From assembly GCA_039583875.1 (NCBI GenBank), contig CM077159.1:2254812-2318811 (forward strand): DNA of 64,000 nt, read 5' to 3'. The number at the start of each line of letters is the position of its first letter. The first letter of the stretch is position 1. The position numbers were made by a program, and so were the translations under genes. Positions 37,299 to 49,472 of this stretch are shown here, one piece after another. The notes under the pieces are model-generated. The model was not told the origin of the DNA and ran no database searches. It saw nothing but the letters and a program-made list of their open reading frames with translations. This DNA comes from Platanthera guangdongensis (taxonomy: Eukaryota; Streptophyta; Magnoliopsida; Asparagales; Orchidaceae).

Positions 37299-39586
37299 TA
37301 TAACACCCCCTATCCGTCGCATAGCATATAGCAGTAGGTCCGGCCGGGGCCCGACGCCATATACCACAGACAGACCGGGTGGTTACTTATGGAAACCATC
37401 CAACCAATCTCAACGTCCTACACAGAGCATTCTAGCGGAAGCAGTTTAAATAAGTTGTAAACAAGAACCCAGCATAAGAGCACGAATGTCCACTAATACA
37501 ACATTTAGGAATGTATACAAAAATACCCAAGCATTGGCCTTAAGGCCTTACAAAAAGTTTCACTTGTCCGTTACATGATTTACCAACCTCGGCACGCAGG
37601 CCGGCCATACATGAATAAAAATAGAAAACATTACACTTGGGCCTTCGAGGGCCAGCTTCGCAAAAAGGCTTTAGCCCGCTATTGACCGCTCGGTCCAGCT
37701 GCACCTGCAAGCAAACAAACCACCGCACGGTGGCAAACAAAGCAACGGTCAGCAATGCTGACCAAATTATAACGATCCCGCCCCCAACTCGGGGCGGCGA
37801 TGCTCCTTCCCTGCATTTCATTAGCATAAGCGAGCATTAAAAATATAGTCATTTCATCACAGGCGGAGGCTCAACGGCCACACACCCCGTGCACTCAGGG
37901 CACATTCTTGGTGAACGCAGTCTAAGTCTGCCGACTCACCGCCATCCTCTCTTGGACGGCCAAACAATGAGCAGTTTGTCTTCCTGGCATGGGTCACGGT
38001 AATTAAAACCATAGACCGCCGAAGACCCTCATCTATGCCAACGGCCCTAATCCGAACGACATAGAGTGGGTACGGTTCCATCTAACCCGTGCTCACAACG
38101 CAACGGTAATTTAAACCATATGCGCCCGCAACGGTAATTTAAACCATATGCGCAGGTCAAACTTCTACCGAGTCCCATTTTCATCACAAGTCACATAATC
38201 CGGTTATGTTCAAGTTGGCTTCCAAGCCACCAAGTTGGAAAGACCTCGTGTCCGCCCAGTTTTCCGGGTGCACCTTTGGGTTAGTCCCCAAGGCTCCCTG
38301 CTGCAATCTACCGCGTAGAAAACCCGAAAACACCAAATAGCACGAAGTCTTCTCCGGCCTTATGCAATGCAACATCACCGATCCGGACTAACATGTCCGG
38401 GTAGGCTTCAACCAAAATGCCTATGTCCGTTCTCGCATACGGACGCTAAACAACGGGGACTTTACATATCTACCTGAAGGACGCCTCCAACTCTTCGCAA
38501 ACTCGCGAGAGAGGGCTTCCTATGCTAAGAAAGAGAGATATCATGCTCACAAGTGAGGATCGTTACCCTTGCGTTCCTCTTTGGCGCCATCGAAATGTAA
38601 TCAGATAGAAATCACCGCACTTGCGTTGCCTCCGTGGATCCGGAGTCGGCTTGCGATTCGGAGCTCCGAAGCTCCTCCAATGGCGGATCTAGCTCCTCTT
38701 CCTCTTGCCTTAGCTCTTCTTTCTCCAAGGGTTTGGAGAGATGAAAAGGGGTGAAAAGTGTGGATTTTTCTAAGTCAAACCCGAGTATATACTCTCAGGA
38801 ACCATCCCCAGCCGTCGGATCTCAACCTAAGAAAACGAGCGGCTTTGATTCGGGGCTAAAATGCCCAAACTGGGCCGAACACGGCCTGGCTCACGCCCGT
38901 GTCCAGGGCCGTGTGTCGCATTCGCCGTCAAAATCGAATCTTCTGAACACGCACACGGGTAACGGACATGCCCGTGTTCGAGCTGACACGCCCGTGTTCC
39001 AGCTGACACGGCCGTGTAGCCGGCCGTGTACCCCATGATTTTTCCCCCGTTTCCAACCCGAGCACTGCACGGGTTCTAGGACACGCCCGTGTCCTTGCCC
39101 GTGTCACATTGATACGCCTGGGCCCCCAGGCCGTGTACACGGGACATTTCGTCGAGGGGAGAATGACGACTGGATGACACGGCCTTGGGCACGCCCGTGT
39201 CCTAGGCCGTGTGCCTTGTCTCGACGATCGTCGAGTGAATCTCGACGATTTCACCTTGACGATCGTCGACACGGGTCGACACGCCCTGCGACACGCCCGT
39301 GTCGCAGGCCGTGTGCCCATTCTCGACGAATCGTCGAGAATAACTCGACGATTTCACGGCTAAGTGTCGACACGGGTCGACACGCCCTGCGACACGCCCG
39401 TGTCGCAGGCCATGTGCCCTTTCTCGACGAATCGTCGAGTATAACTCGACGACTTCGCGACTAAGTGTCGGCACACACTTGACACGCCCTGGGACACGCC
39501 CGTGTCCCAGGCCGTGTGCCGTCAGCCAGAAACCAAAACTGGCCCAAAACGTCCCCCTTTGCTCCTTTGAGTTTCGGGGCGTTACA
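37299..39586 (-). repeat. Element E left LTR (3' LTR)
   Basis: This 2,288-bp LTR has its U3 palindrome array at about 38880-39520, including modules with arms GCG/CGC (39285-39308) and GGG/CCC (39488-39511). A 28-bp duplication near 38100-38155 (unit 'gcaacggtaatttaaacc' plus about 10 bp) is present in both E LTRs, so it predates insertion. Confidence 0.92.
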
Positions 39587-39622
39587 ACTCTCCCCCTCTT
39601 AAAAGAATTTCGCCCACGAAAT
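39587..39622 (-). promoter_or_regulatory. PPT and hairpin, element E
   Basis: The minus strand reads AAGAGGGGGAGAGT directly before the LTR, preceded by the AATTTCG/CGAAATT hairpin also seen in element B. Confidence 0.78.
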
Positions 39623-42600
39623 TACATAAAGGAAAGATATACAAAAACAACATTTGTACCTGAGCGGAACAACTCCGGATACTCGTCAAGCATAGTCTGC
39701 TCTCGCTCCCAGGAGAGCTCCTCACGACCGCAATTGTCCCATCGGACCTTGACCATCCTGATCTCTTTATTGCGTAGCCGCTTGACCTCCGAGTCCTCAA
39801 TCCGCACGGGCTTGACCTTTGTCGTTAGCCCACTATCCACCGGCACTTGATCGACCGCGATCACTTGCGTAGGCTCTTGCACCGCCTTCCGAAGCACCGA
39901 AATGTGGAATACATCGTGTAAACCACTTAGCTCCACAGAAAGCTTCAACCTATAGGCCGCTTCTCCAACTCGCTCCAGAACCTCAAACGGTCCAAGGTAC
40001 CTCGGGCTTAGCTTTTTCAATCGTCGCACCCGCGAGACACCCTTGAACGGCTTGATCTTTAGGTATCACATAATCACCCACAGCGAACTCCACGTTCCTG
40101 TGCTTGGCATTATAGTACTTTGCTTGCCGATCCTGAGCGATGAGCAACCTCTCCCGAATGGTTCTCACCAAAGAAGTAGCATCATCCACTTCCGATCGCT
40201 TATACAACTTCGACTCGCCCGTTTCTAACCAAGACAACGGCGTGCGACATCTTCTACCATATAGGGCCTCGAAAGGCGCCATCTGAATACTTGCTTGGTA
40301 GCTGTTGTTGTATGCGAACTCCACCAAATAAAGGTGGTCCTCCCATTGCTTTCCAAAGTCCAAAACACACATGCGAAGCATGTCTTCCATGGTTCTATTG
40401 ACCCTCTCGGTCTGCCCATCCGTTTGCGGATGGAAGGCTGTGCTAAACTTCAGCTTTGTTCCCAACATTTGCTGCACCAGCCTCCAATCATTGGACGTGA
40501 ACCGCCCATCTCGGTCACTCACGATGCTGCGGGGCACACCATGAAGCCGTACTATATTATCCACATAGAGCTTTCGCCAGCTTCTCCACCGGATCGTCCT
40601 TCCTATGCGGAATAAAATGCGACACCTTCGTTAATTGATCCACGACCACCCAAATGGCGTCGTTCCCCTTTTGCGACCTTGGCAAACCGTGCACAAAGTC
40701 CATAGAGATGTCGTCAAATTTCCACTCCGGAATAGGCAAGGACTTAAGAAATCCTCCCGGCTTTTGGCACTCCGCCTTTACTAAGGCGCAGGTTTGGCAC
40801 TTCGCTACGTATAGCGCCACATCCTTTTTCAAACCCGGCCACCAAAATAGCTTCTTTACATCGCGGTACATCTTCGTGCTCCCCGGGTGAATCGAGTACC
40901 TGGTATGGTGTGCCTCGTACAACAACTCCACCCGTAAATTGCCCACGCTTGGGATGCACAGACGACCGTCTTTCCACAGCAATCCGTCCTCTACAACGAA
41001 TTGGGAATTTGACCCATCCAAAGCCTCTATCATGAACTGCTTCATATGAGCATCCATATCCAAAGCCTGCCGAATCTGATCAGCCAGGTCATATTGGACT
41101 TCAGTCCAATTCAGCACTGCTTCAGCACTAGATTGTCTATCCACACAAACAATCTCCAACGCCTCCAGCTCCTGCACCAACCGCTCATCATGCACTGATA
41201 GCCAATTCGCTTGAGCTGGGGCTCGACGACTCAACGCGTCCGCAACCGCATTCCCTATGCCAGACACGTAGTGGATCTTGAATGTATAGTCCCCTAAGAA
41301 CTCCATCCATCTACGCTGCCGCATATTCAGATCCTTCTGATCAATCAGGTACTTTAGGCTCTTGTGATCGGTGTAGATATCAATCTTCACACCGTACAAA
41401 TAGTGTCTCCACAGCTTCAAGGCAAAAATCACGGCCGCTAACTCCAAGTCATGGACCGGATAATTCCTCTCGTGCACTTTTAGCTGTCTCGAGCCATAAG
41501 CTATCACGCTTCCGTGCTGCAGTAGCACGCAACCCAAACCGCTGCCTGAAGCATCGCTATATATCTCATAGCCTTCGGTCCCAACCGGCGAACTCAACAC
41601 AGGCGCCGTGGTCAACCGACACTTCAATTCCTCAAAAGCTCGCGCGCACTCCGGCGTCCAAACGAACTTATGCTCCTTCCTCGTCAAAGTAGTGAGAGGT
41701 AGCGCTATCCGCGAGAAGTTCTCTACGAAGCGCCTATAATAACCGGCAAGCCCCAAAAAGCTCCGGACTTCTGCTACCGTAGCAAGCTCAGGCCACTCCC
41801 GTATCGCAACAATCTTCGCCGGATCCACCGCAATACCCTCTCCACTCACTATATGCCCGAGGAACGCTACTGAGGATAGCCAAAACTCGCACTTCGAGAA
41901 CTTGGCATACAACTGGTTTCTCCTTAGCGTCTCCAGCACCAAATGAAGATGCTTGAAGTGATCTTCCTCACTTTGCGAGTACACCAAAATATCGTCGATG
42001 AAGACGATCACGAAATGGTCCAAGTACTCCCTGAACGTCCTGTTCATCAAATCCATGAACACCGACGGCGCATTAGTCAGCCCAAACGGCATGACCGTAA
42101 ACTCATAATGACCGTATCTCGTACTAAACGCTGTCTTCGGGATATCACTCTCCCTTATCCGCAGCTGATAGTACCCAGACTTTAGATCTAACTTCGAGTA
42201 CACCGTCGACCCGACTAACTGATCAAAGAGATCATCAATCCTAGGGATCGGGTACTTGTTCTTCTCAGTCAGCTTGTTTAGCTCCCGATAATCAATACAC
42301 AATCTCAAGCTTCCGTCCTTCTTCTTAACAAAGAGGACCGGTGCGCTCCAAGGCGAAGAACTCGGGCGCACATACCCTTGCTCCAACAACTCTTGCAGTT
42401 GAACTTTCAGCTCCGCCATTTCCTTAGGCGCTAGCCGATACGGAGATCGTGACACAGGCTTTGCACCTGGCACTAGCTCGATCGTAAAATCTATCTCCCG
42501 TTGAGGCGGGGCTCCAGGAAGATCTGCGGGGAACACATCAGGGTATTCCGATACCACTGAAATACAATCCATCGCGGGCTTCGGCTTTGCAACCTCCACT

Positions 42601-43030
42601 AGTGTAAAGAACAGTTCTGCTCCAGCACGAACCGCCTTCACCACCTGAAGAGCAGACATCAACGTCTTGCTCGACCCCTTTAAGCCCGTAAAAGTCGTCT
42701 CACGACTCGCTCCCAGCTTGACTTCCTTGCTACCGCAATCTATATGGGCCTGCTGCTCCGAGAGCCAGTCCATGCCAAATATGACGTCGAACTCCACTAA
42801 CGGAAGTAAAGACGCCCGCAGGTCGAACTCCTGCTCTCCAATACGAGTCTTAACCTCGCAGATCCTAACCGCTCGCATCGAACACCCATTGGGCAACAAC
42901 ACATCCAACTTGTCCTTCGCCATCGAAGAAGGGACTCCGATGCGTGATATAAATCCTTCGGACAAGAAGGAGTGTGAAGCTCCCGTATCGAAGAGTGCTC
43001 GTGCGGGATTTTCACAAATCATTACAAATC
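39622..43030 (-). pseudogene. Element E pol, nearly intact
   Basis: A single frame of about 830 residues (40557-43067) covers protease ([25 protein letters not shown]), RT ([42 protein letters not shown] near 41995), RNase H ([30 protein letters not shown]), the integrase zinc finger and the start of the core. Relative to B copies, a one-base insertion near 40572 and another near 40066 shift the frame inside integrase and before the chromodomain-like tail. The part from 43067 to 43031 is intron in the splicing model, so coding starts at 43030. Confidence 0.9.
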
Positions 43031-43106
43031 CTAAACAAGCAGTGGTAAGGTAACATATACATAACAAGCATATAAAGGAATTGACTTGCTATAAATTAAA
43101 CCGTAC
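43031..43106 (-). other. Predicted gag-pol intron, element E (76 nt)
   Basis: This is the same position and length as in B. The intron begins GTACGG and ends TTGTTTAG, followed by GATTTG. The last exon base is T (GACAT) where both B copies have G (GACAG), so in this copy splicing would be weaker and would create TGA at the junction. Confidence 0.7.
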
Positions 43107-44251
43107 ATGTCACCACGTCAGCTTGTTTAATGGCCTCCTGTTGGCCAAGATTGTAAACCCTTGGTTGGGCCGGAGCATAGTGAGATGCGGTCGACTCCAC
43201 CGCCTTTCCCTTCTCTTCGTAGGTAGCTCCTGGCCTCCGTTCGGACTTAGGACGTCCGCTCCAACAATCACGGGCGAAATGCCCCGTCTTGCCACAAGTG
43301 AAGCACGCGCCCGGGGTCCGACTCGTAGTCGCCCCAGAAGCACCAGAAGGAGCTGGACCCGAAGTCCTATGCTTCTTAAAGAATCTTTGATAGCCAGACT
43401 TTGAAGTAGTCGGCACTTTGAACCCAGATTTCTTCTCGCCCAAGCCTTTCTTCGCTTGTACACTCTTCATGTCCTTCTCCAAGGACCGGGCAGTATTGAC
43501 CAAGGTTAAGAAACCCTGCGTCATTGGCCCCGACAGTAATAATCTCAGCTCATCCCTCAAGCCTTCATAAAAACGATTAGTCTTGCGCTCCTCATCCATG
43601 ATGGTGGAGCTAGCATAACAACTCAACCGCGTAAACTCGTGGAGAATATTCATCCACGCTCCTCTCACCCTGCACCAACTTCAGGAACTCATTCTCCATT
43701 GAAATCCTCTGAGTAGAAGGGAGGTATCTTGCTAAGAACAATTCCGAGAACTCTTCTATCGGAACGTCTATCAGTTGTCTACCTCTCAAATGATGCAGCT
43801 CCAAACCTTCCCACCACATCCTCGCTTCCCCATCCAGAAGGAACGTAGCGATGGTGGTCATTTGCCACTCCTCCGTCTCCGTCGCTGTCATGACTCTCTT
43901 CACCGTAGAGAGCCAGTCTTCAGCCTGCGATGGGGTTCCCAACCCCGAGAATAACGGAGGGTTAAAGCTCATTACATGCTTCAACTGCCTCTCAGTCGCC
44001 CTCCTTGGCACTATTGGTTCTACAACCACTTGCTCCATCCTCCTCGGCTCGGCCTCTTGAAGAGGTACTTGCTCCATCACAGGAGCGGGCTGCTGCGCTT
44101 GCCTTCCAGGCTGCGCATTGATCACGGCCAACACCGCTTCAGCCACCAATCGTATATTTTCAGCCGACAAAGGTGTTGCTGGAGCAACTTCTGGTGCACT
44201 ACTAGCCTCAGAACCTCGGCGTTCTGACGGCCCAACACCACTTCGGGTCAC
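43107..44251 (-). pseudogene. Element E gag, one frameshift
   Basis: The gag domain (FNPPLFSGLGTPSQAEDWL, MWWEGLELHH) is open from the conserved GTG at 44251 to about 43650. There a one-base insertion shifts the frame; the rest (RLSCYASSTIMDEERKTNRFYEG, then CCHC CFTCGKTGHFARDC) is open to the intron. No ATG lies near the front of the frame: GTG follows an in-frame TAG, as in B. The first in-frame ATG is about 60 codons in. Confidence 0.86.
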
Positions 44252-44476
44252 CTATAGTGGTACAAAACACCGTTAAGCGACCAAATAACATTGCAAACAA
44301 CAACTATAGGAACACGCAGGTTCCTCAAACACGAGTATTTTCATTCCTAAGTGGACATTCATGGGTTCTTTTACCATTATAACGATGACGCACACAATGT
44401 GCTCACCACCCCTTAAAAAGAATTCGACCACGAATTCCGTTTAAGCCCGACCAAAACCAGTAGTCTGATACCAAAT
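44252..44476 (-). promoter_or_regulatory. Leader and PBS, element E
   Basis: TCTGATACCA at 44464-44473 is the reverse of the tRNA-iMet PBS, three bases from the LTR. The leader is about 220 bp and has no stem-loop array of the C/D kind that I can see. Confidence 0.78.
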
Positions 44477-46764
44477 TGTAACACCCCCTATCCGTCGCAT
44501 AGCATATAGCAGTAGGTCCGGCCGGGGCCCGACGCCATATACCACAGACAGACCGGGTGGTTACTTATGGAAACCATCCAACCAATCTCAACGTCCTACA
44601 CAGAGCATTCTAGCGGAAGCAGTTTAAATAAGTTGTAAACAAGAACCCAGCATAAGAGCACGAATGTCCACTAATACAACATTTAGGAATGTATACAAAA
44701 ATACCCAAACATTGGCCTTAAGGCCTTACAAAAAGTTTCACTTGTCCGTTACATGATTTACCAACCTCGGCACGCAGGCCGGCCATACATGAATAAAAAT
44801 AGAAAACATTACACTTGGGCCTTCGAGGGCCAGCTTCGCAAAAAGGGCTTTAGCCCGCTATTGACCGCTCGGTCCAGCTGCACCTGCAAGCAAACAAACC
44901 ACCGCACGGTGGCAAACAAAGCAACAGTCAGCAATGCTGACCAAATTATAACGATCCCGCCCCCAACTTGGGGCGGCGATGCTCCTTCCCTGCATTTCAT
45001 TAGCATAAGCGAGCATTAAAAATATAGTCATTTCATCACAGGCGGAGGCTCAACGGCCACACACCCCGTGCACTCAGGGCACATTCTTGGTGAACGCAGT
45101 CTAAGTTTGCCGACTCACCGCCATCCTCTCTTGGACGGCCAAACAATGAGCAGTTTGTCTTCCTGGCATGGGTCACGGTAATTAAACCATAGACCTGCCG
45201 AAGACCCTCATCTATGCCAACGGCCCTAATCCGAATGACATTGAGTGGGTACGGTTCCATCTAACCCGTGCTCACAACGCAACGGTAATTTAAACCATAT
45301 GCGCCCGCAACGGTAATTTAAACCATATGCGCAGGTCAAACTTCTACCGAGTCCCATTTTCATCACAAGTCACATAATCCGGTTATGTTCAAGTTGGCTT
45401 CCAAGCCACCAAGTTGGCAAGACCTCGTGTAAGCCCAGTTTTCCGGGTGCACCTTTGGGTTAGTCCCCAAGGCTCCCTGCTGCAATCTACCGCGTAGAAA
45501 ACCCGAAAACACCAAATAGCACGGAGTCTTCTCCGGCCTTATGCAATGCAACATCACCGATCCGGACTAACATGTCCGGGTAGGCTTCAACCAAAATGCC
45601 TATGTCCGTTCTCGCATACGGACGCTAAACAACGGGGACTTTACATATCTACCCGAAGGACGCCTCCAACTCTTCGCATACTCGCGAGAGAGGGCTTCCT
45701 ATGCTAAGAAAGAGAGCTATCATGCTCACAAGTGAGGATCGTTACCCTTGCGTTCCTCTTTGGCGCCATCGAAATGTAATCGGATAGAAATCACCGCACT
45801 TGCGTTGCCTCCGTGGATCCGGAGTCGGCTTGCGATTCGGAGCTCCGAAGCTCCTCCAATGGCGGATCTAGCTCCTCTTCCTCTTGCCTTAGCTCTTCTT
45901 TCTCCAAGGGTTTGGAGAGATGAAAAGGGGTGAAAAGTGTGGATTTTTCTAAGTCAAACCCGAGTATATACTCTCAGGAACCATCCCCAGCCGTCGGATC
46001 TCAACCTAAGAAAACGAGCGGCTTTGATTCGGGGCTGAAATGCCCAACTGGGCCGAACACGGCCTGGCACACGCCCGTGTCCAGGGCCGTGTGCCGCATT
46101 CGCCGTCAAAATCGAATCTTCTGAACACGCACACGGGTAATGGACACGCCCGTGTTCGAGCTGACACGCCCGTGTTCCAGCTGACACGGCCGTGTAGCCG
46201 GTCGTGTACCCCATGATTTTTCCCTCATTTCCAACCCGAGCACTGCACGGGTTCTAGGACACGCCCGTGTCCTTTCCCGTGTCACATTGACACGCCTGGG
46301 CCCCCAGGCCGTGTACACGGGACATTTCGTCGAGGGGAGAACGACGACTGGATGACACGGCCTTGGACACGCCCGTGTCCTAGGCCGTGTGCCTTGTCTC
46401 GACGATCGTCGAGTGAATCTCGACGATTTCACCTTGACGATCGTCGACACGGGTTGACACGCCCTGCGATACGCCCGTGTCGCAGGCCGTGTGCCCATTC
46501 ACGACGAATCGTCGTGAATAACTCGACGATTTCATGGCTAAGTGTCGACACGGGTCGACACGCCCTGCGACACGCCCGTGTCGCAGGCCGTGTGCCCTTT
46601 CTCGTCGAATCGTCGAGTATAACTCGACGACTTCGCGACTAAGTGTCGGCACACACTTAACACGCCCTGGGACACGCCCGTGTCCCAGGCCGTGTGCCGT
46701 CAGCCAGAAACCAAAACTGGCCCAAAACGTCCCCCTTTGCTCCTTTGAGTTTCGGGGCGTTACA
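44477..46764 (-). repeat. Element E right LTR (5' LTR)
   Basis: This 2,288-bp LTR has its U3 array at about 46056-46700, with eight ACACGCCCGTGT-type cores (one mismatched). At 46498-46518 a palindrome differs from the left LTR copy at two symmetric positions, which keeps it self-complementary. Confidence 0.92.
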
Positions 46765-46769
46765 AGCGC

Positions 46770-48982
46770 CACATCCTTTTTCAAACCCGGCCAACAAAAC
46801 AGCTTCTTCATGTCACGGTACATCTTCGTGCTCCCCGGGTGAATCGAGTACTTGGTATGGTGCGCCTCGTACAACAACTCCACCCGTAAATTGCCCACAC
46901 TTGGGACGCACAAACGACCGTCTCTCCAAAGCAATCCGTCCTCCACGACGAATTGGGAATTTGACCCATCCAGAGCCTCTACCATGAACTGCTTCATATG
47001 AGCATCCATATCCAAAGCCTGCCGAATACGATCAGCCAGGTCATATTGGACTTCAGTCCAATTCAGAACTACTTCAGCACTTGATTGTCTATCCACACAA
47101 ACAATCTCCAACGCCTCCAACTCCCGCACCAACCGCTCATCACGCACCGATAGCCAATTGGCTTGAGCTGGGGCTCGGTGACTCAACGCGTCCGCAACCG
47201 CATTCCCTTTGCCAGGCACGTAGTAGATCTTGAATGTATAGTCCCCCAGGAACTCCATCCATCTACGCTGCCGCATATTCAGATCCTTCTGATCAATAAG
47301 ATAATTCAGGCTCTTGTGGTCGGTGTAGGTATCAATCTTCACACCGTACAAATAGTGTCTCCACAACTTCAAGGCAAAAATCACGGCCGCTAACTCCAAG
47401 TCATGGACCCGATAATTCCTCTCGTGCACTTTTAGCTGTCTCGAGCCATAAGCTATCACGCTTCAGTGCTGCAGTAGCACGCAACCCAAACCGCTGCCTG
47501 AAGCATCACTATATATCTCATAACCTTCGGTTCCATATGGCGAACTCAGCACAGGCGCCGTGGTCAACCGACACTTCAATTCCTCAAAAGCTCGCGCGCA
47601 CTCCGGCGTCCAAACGAACTTATGCTCCTTCCTCGTAAAAGTAGTGAGAGGTAACGCTAACCGCAAGAAGTTCTCTACGAAGCGCCTATAATAGCCGGCA
47701 AGCCCCAAAAAGCTCCGGACTTCTGCTACCGTAGCAAGCTCAGGCCACTCCCGTATCGCAATAATCTTCGCCGGATCCACAGCAATACCCTCTCCACTCA
47801 CTATATGACCGAGGAACACCACTGAGGATAGCCAAAACTCGCACTTCGAGAACTTGGCATAAAACTGATTTCTCCTTAGCGTCTCCAACACCAAATGAAG
47901 ATGCTTGAAGTGATCTTCCTCACTTTGCGAGTACACCAAAATATCGTCGATGAAGACGATCACGAAATGGTCAAAGTACTCCCTGAAAGTCCTGTTCATC
48001 AAATCCATGAACACTGACGGCGTATTAGTCAGCCCAAACGGCATGACCGTAAACTCATAATGCCCGTATCTCATACTAAATGCTGTCTTCGGGATATCAC
48101 TCTCCCTTATTCGCAGCTGATAGTACCCAGCCTTGAGATCCAACTTCGAGTACACCGTCGACCCGACTAACTGATCAAAGAGATCATCAATCCGGGGGAT
48201 CGGGTACTTGTTCTTCTCCGTCAGCTTGTTTAACTCCCGATAATCAATACATAACCTCAAGCTTCCGTCCTTCTTCTTAACAAAGAGGACAGGTGCGCTC
48301 CAAGGCGAAGAACTCGGGCGCACATATCCTTGCTACAACAACTCTTGCAGTTGAACTTTCAGCTCCGCCATTTCCTTAGGCGCTAGCCGATACGGAGATC
48401 GTGACACAGGCTTTGCATCTGGTACTAGCTTGATCGTAAAATCTATCTCCCGCTGAGGCGGGGCTCCAGGAAGATCCGCGGGGAACACATCAGGGTATTC
48501 CGATACCACTGAAATACAATCCAACGCGGGCTTCGGCTTTGCAACCTCCACTAGTGTAAAGAACAGTTTTGCACCAGCACAAACCGCCTTCACCACCTGA
48601 AGAGCAGACATCAATGTCTTGCTCGACCCCTTTAAGCCCGTAAAAGTCGTTTCACGACTTGCTCCCAGCTTGACTTCCTTGCTACCACAATCTATATGGG
48701 CCTGCTGCTCCGAGAGCCAGTCCATGCCAAATATGACGTCGAACTCCACTAACGGAAGTAAAGATGCCTGCAGGTAGAACTCCTGCTCCCCAATACGAAT
48801 CTTAACATCGCAGATCCTATCCGCTCGCATCGAACACCCATTGGGCAACAACACATCCAACTTATCCTTTGCCATCGAAGAAGGGACTCCGATGCGTGAT
48901 ATAAATCCTTCGGACAAGAAGGAGTGTGATGCTCCCGTATCGAAGAGTGCTCGTGCCGGATTTTCACAAATCAATACCAATC
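46770..48982 (-). pseudogene. Element B internal 2 pol: protease, RT, RNase H, integrase N-terminus
   Basis: Continues from 37298 after element E. From 48982 downward: protease ([25 protein letters not shown]), then a TAG near 48335 before the RT block [22 protein letters not shown] follows with FIDDILVYS near 47945, then RNase H ([20 protein letters not shown]) and the integrase zinc finger with [17 protein letters not shown] break near 47460 separates RT from the RNase H end. The open frame at the integrase end runs into element E sequence only by chance. Confidence 0.87.
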
Positions 48983-49058
48983 CTAAACAAGTAGTGGTAA
49001 GGTAACATGTGCATAACAAGTATTTAAAGAAATTGACTTGCTATAAATTAAACCGTAC
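48983..49058 (-). other. Predicted gag-pol intron, B internal 2 (76 nt)
   Basis: The minus strand reads GTGACAG then GTACGG at the donor and TTGTTTAG then GATTGG at the acceptor. The split codon gives Gly, as in the C and D elements. Confidence 0.74.
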
Positions 49059-49472
49059 CTGTCACCACATCAGCTTGTTTAATGGCCTACTGTTGGCCAA
49101 GATTGTAGACCCTTGGTTGGGCCGGAGCATAATGGGATGCGGTCGACTCCACCGCCTTTCCCTTCTATTCATAAGTAGCTCCCGGCCTTCTCTCGGACTT
49201 AGGACGTCCGCTCCAACAATCACGGGCGAAATGCCCCGTCTTTCCGCATGTAAAGCACGCACCCGGGGTCCGACCCGTAGTCGACCCAGAAGCGCCAGAA
49301 GGAGCTGGACCCGAAGTCCTATGCTTCTTGAAAGACCTCCGATAGCCGGACTTTGAAGTAGTCGGCACTCTGAACTCAGATTTCTTCTCACCCAAGCTTG
49401 TATTCGCTTGCACGCTCTTCATGTCCTTCTCCAAGGACCGGGCAGTATTTACCAAGGTTAAGAAACCCTGCG
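49059..49472 (-). pseudogene. Element B internal 2 gag, truncated by C and a deletion
   Basis: Only the C-terminal part of gag remains: a TARSLEKDMKS segment and the CCHC motif CFTCGKTGHFARDC, with a TAG near 49165 as in internal 1. Element C inserted at CTGCG (49468-49472). The N-terminal two thirds, expected to the right of C, is absent because a deletion joined C's 3' LTR to the PBS region at 58673-58675. Confidence 0.85.

Larger units (their letters stand above)
37299..46764 (-). mobile_element. Element E: B-family chromovirus inserted in B internal 2
   Basis: This 9,466-bp minus-strand element has two LTRs of exactly 2,288 bp and a perfect TSD AGCGC (37294-37298 and 46765-46769). The left LTR end reads TATAACACC where TGTAACACC is expected. 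It is structurally complete (PPT, pol, predicted intron, gag, PBS) and the LTRs differ by few changes, so it is recent. Coding is broken only by single-base indels. It inserted into integrase coding of a relative. Confidence 0.94.
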
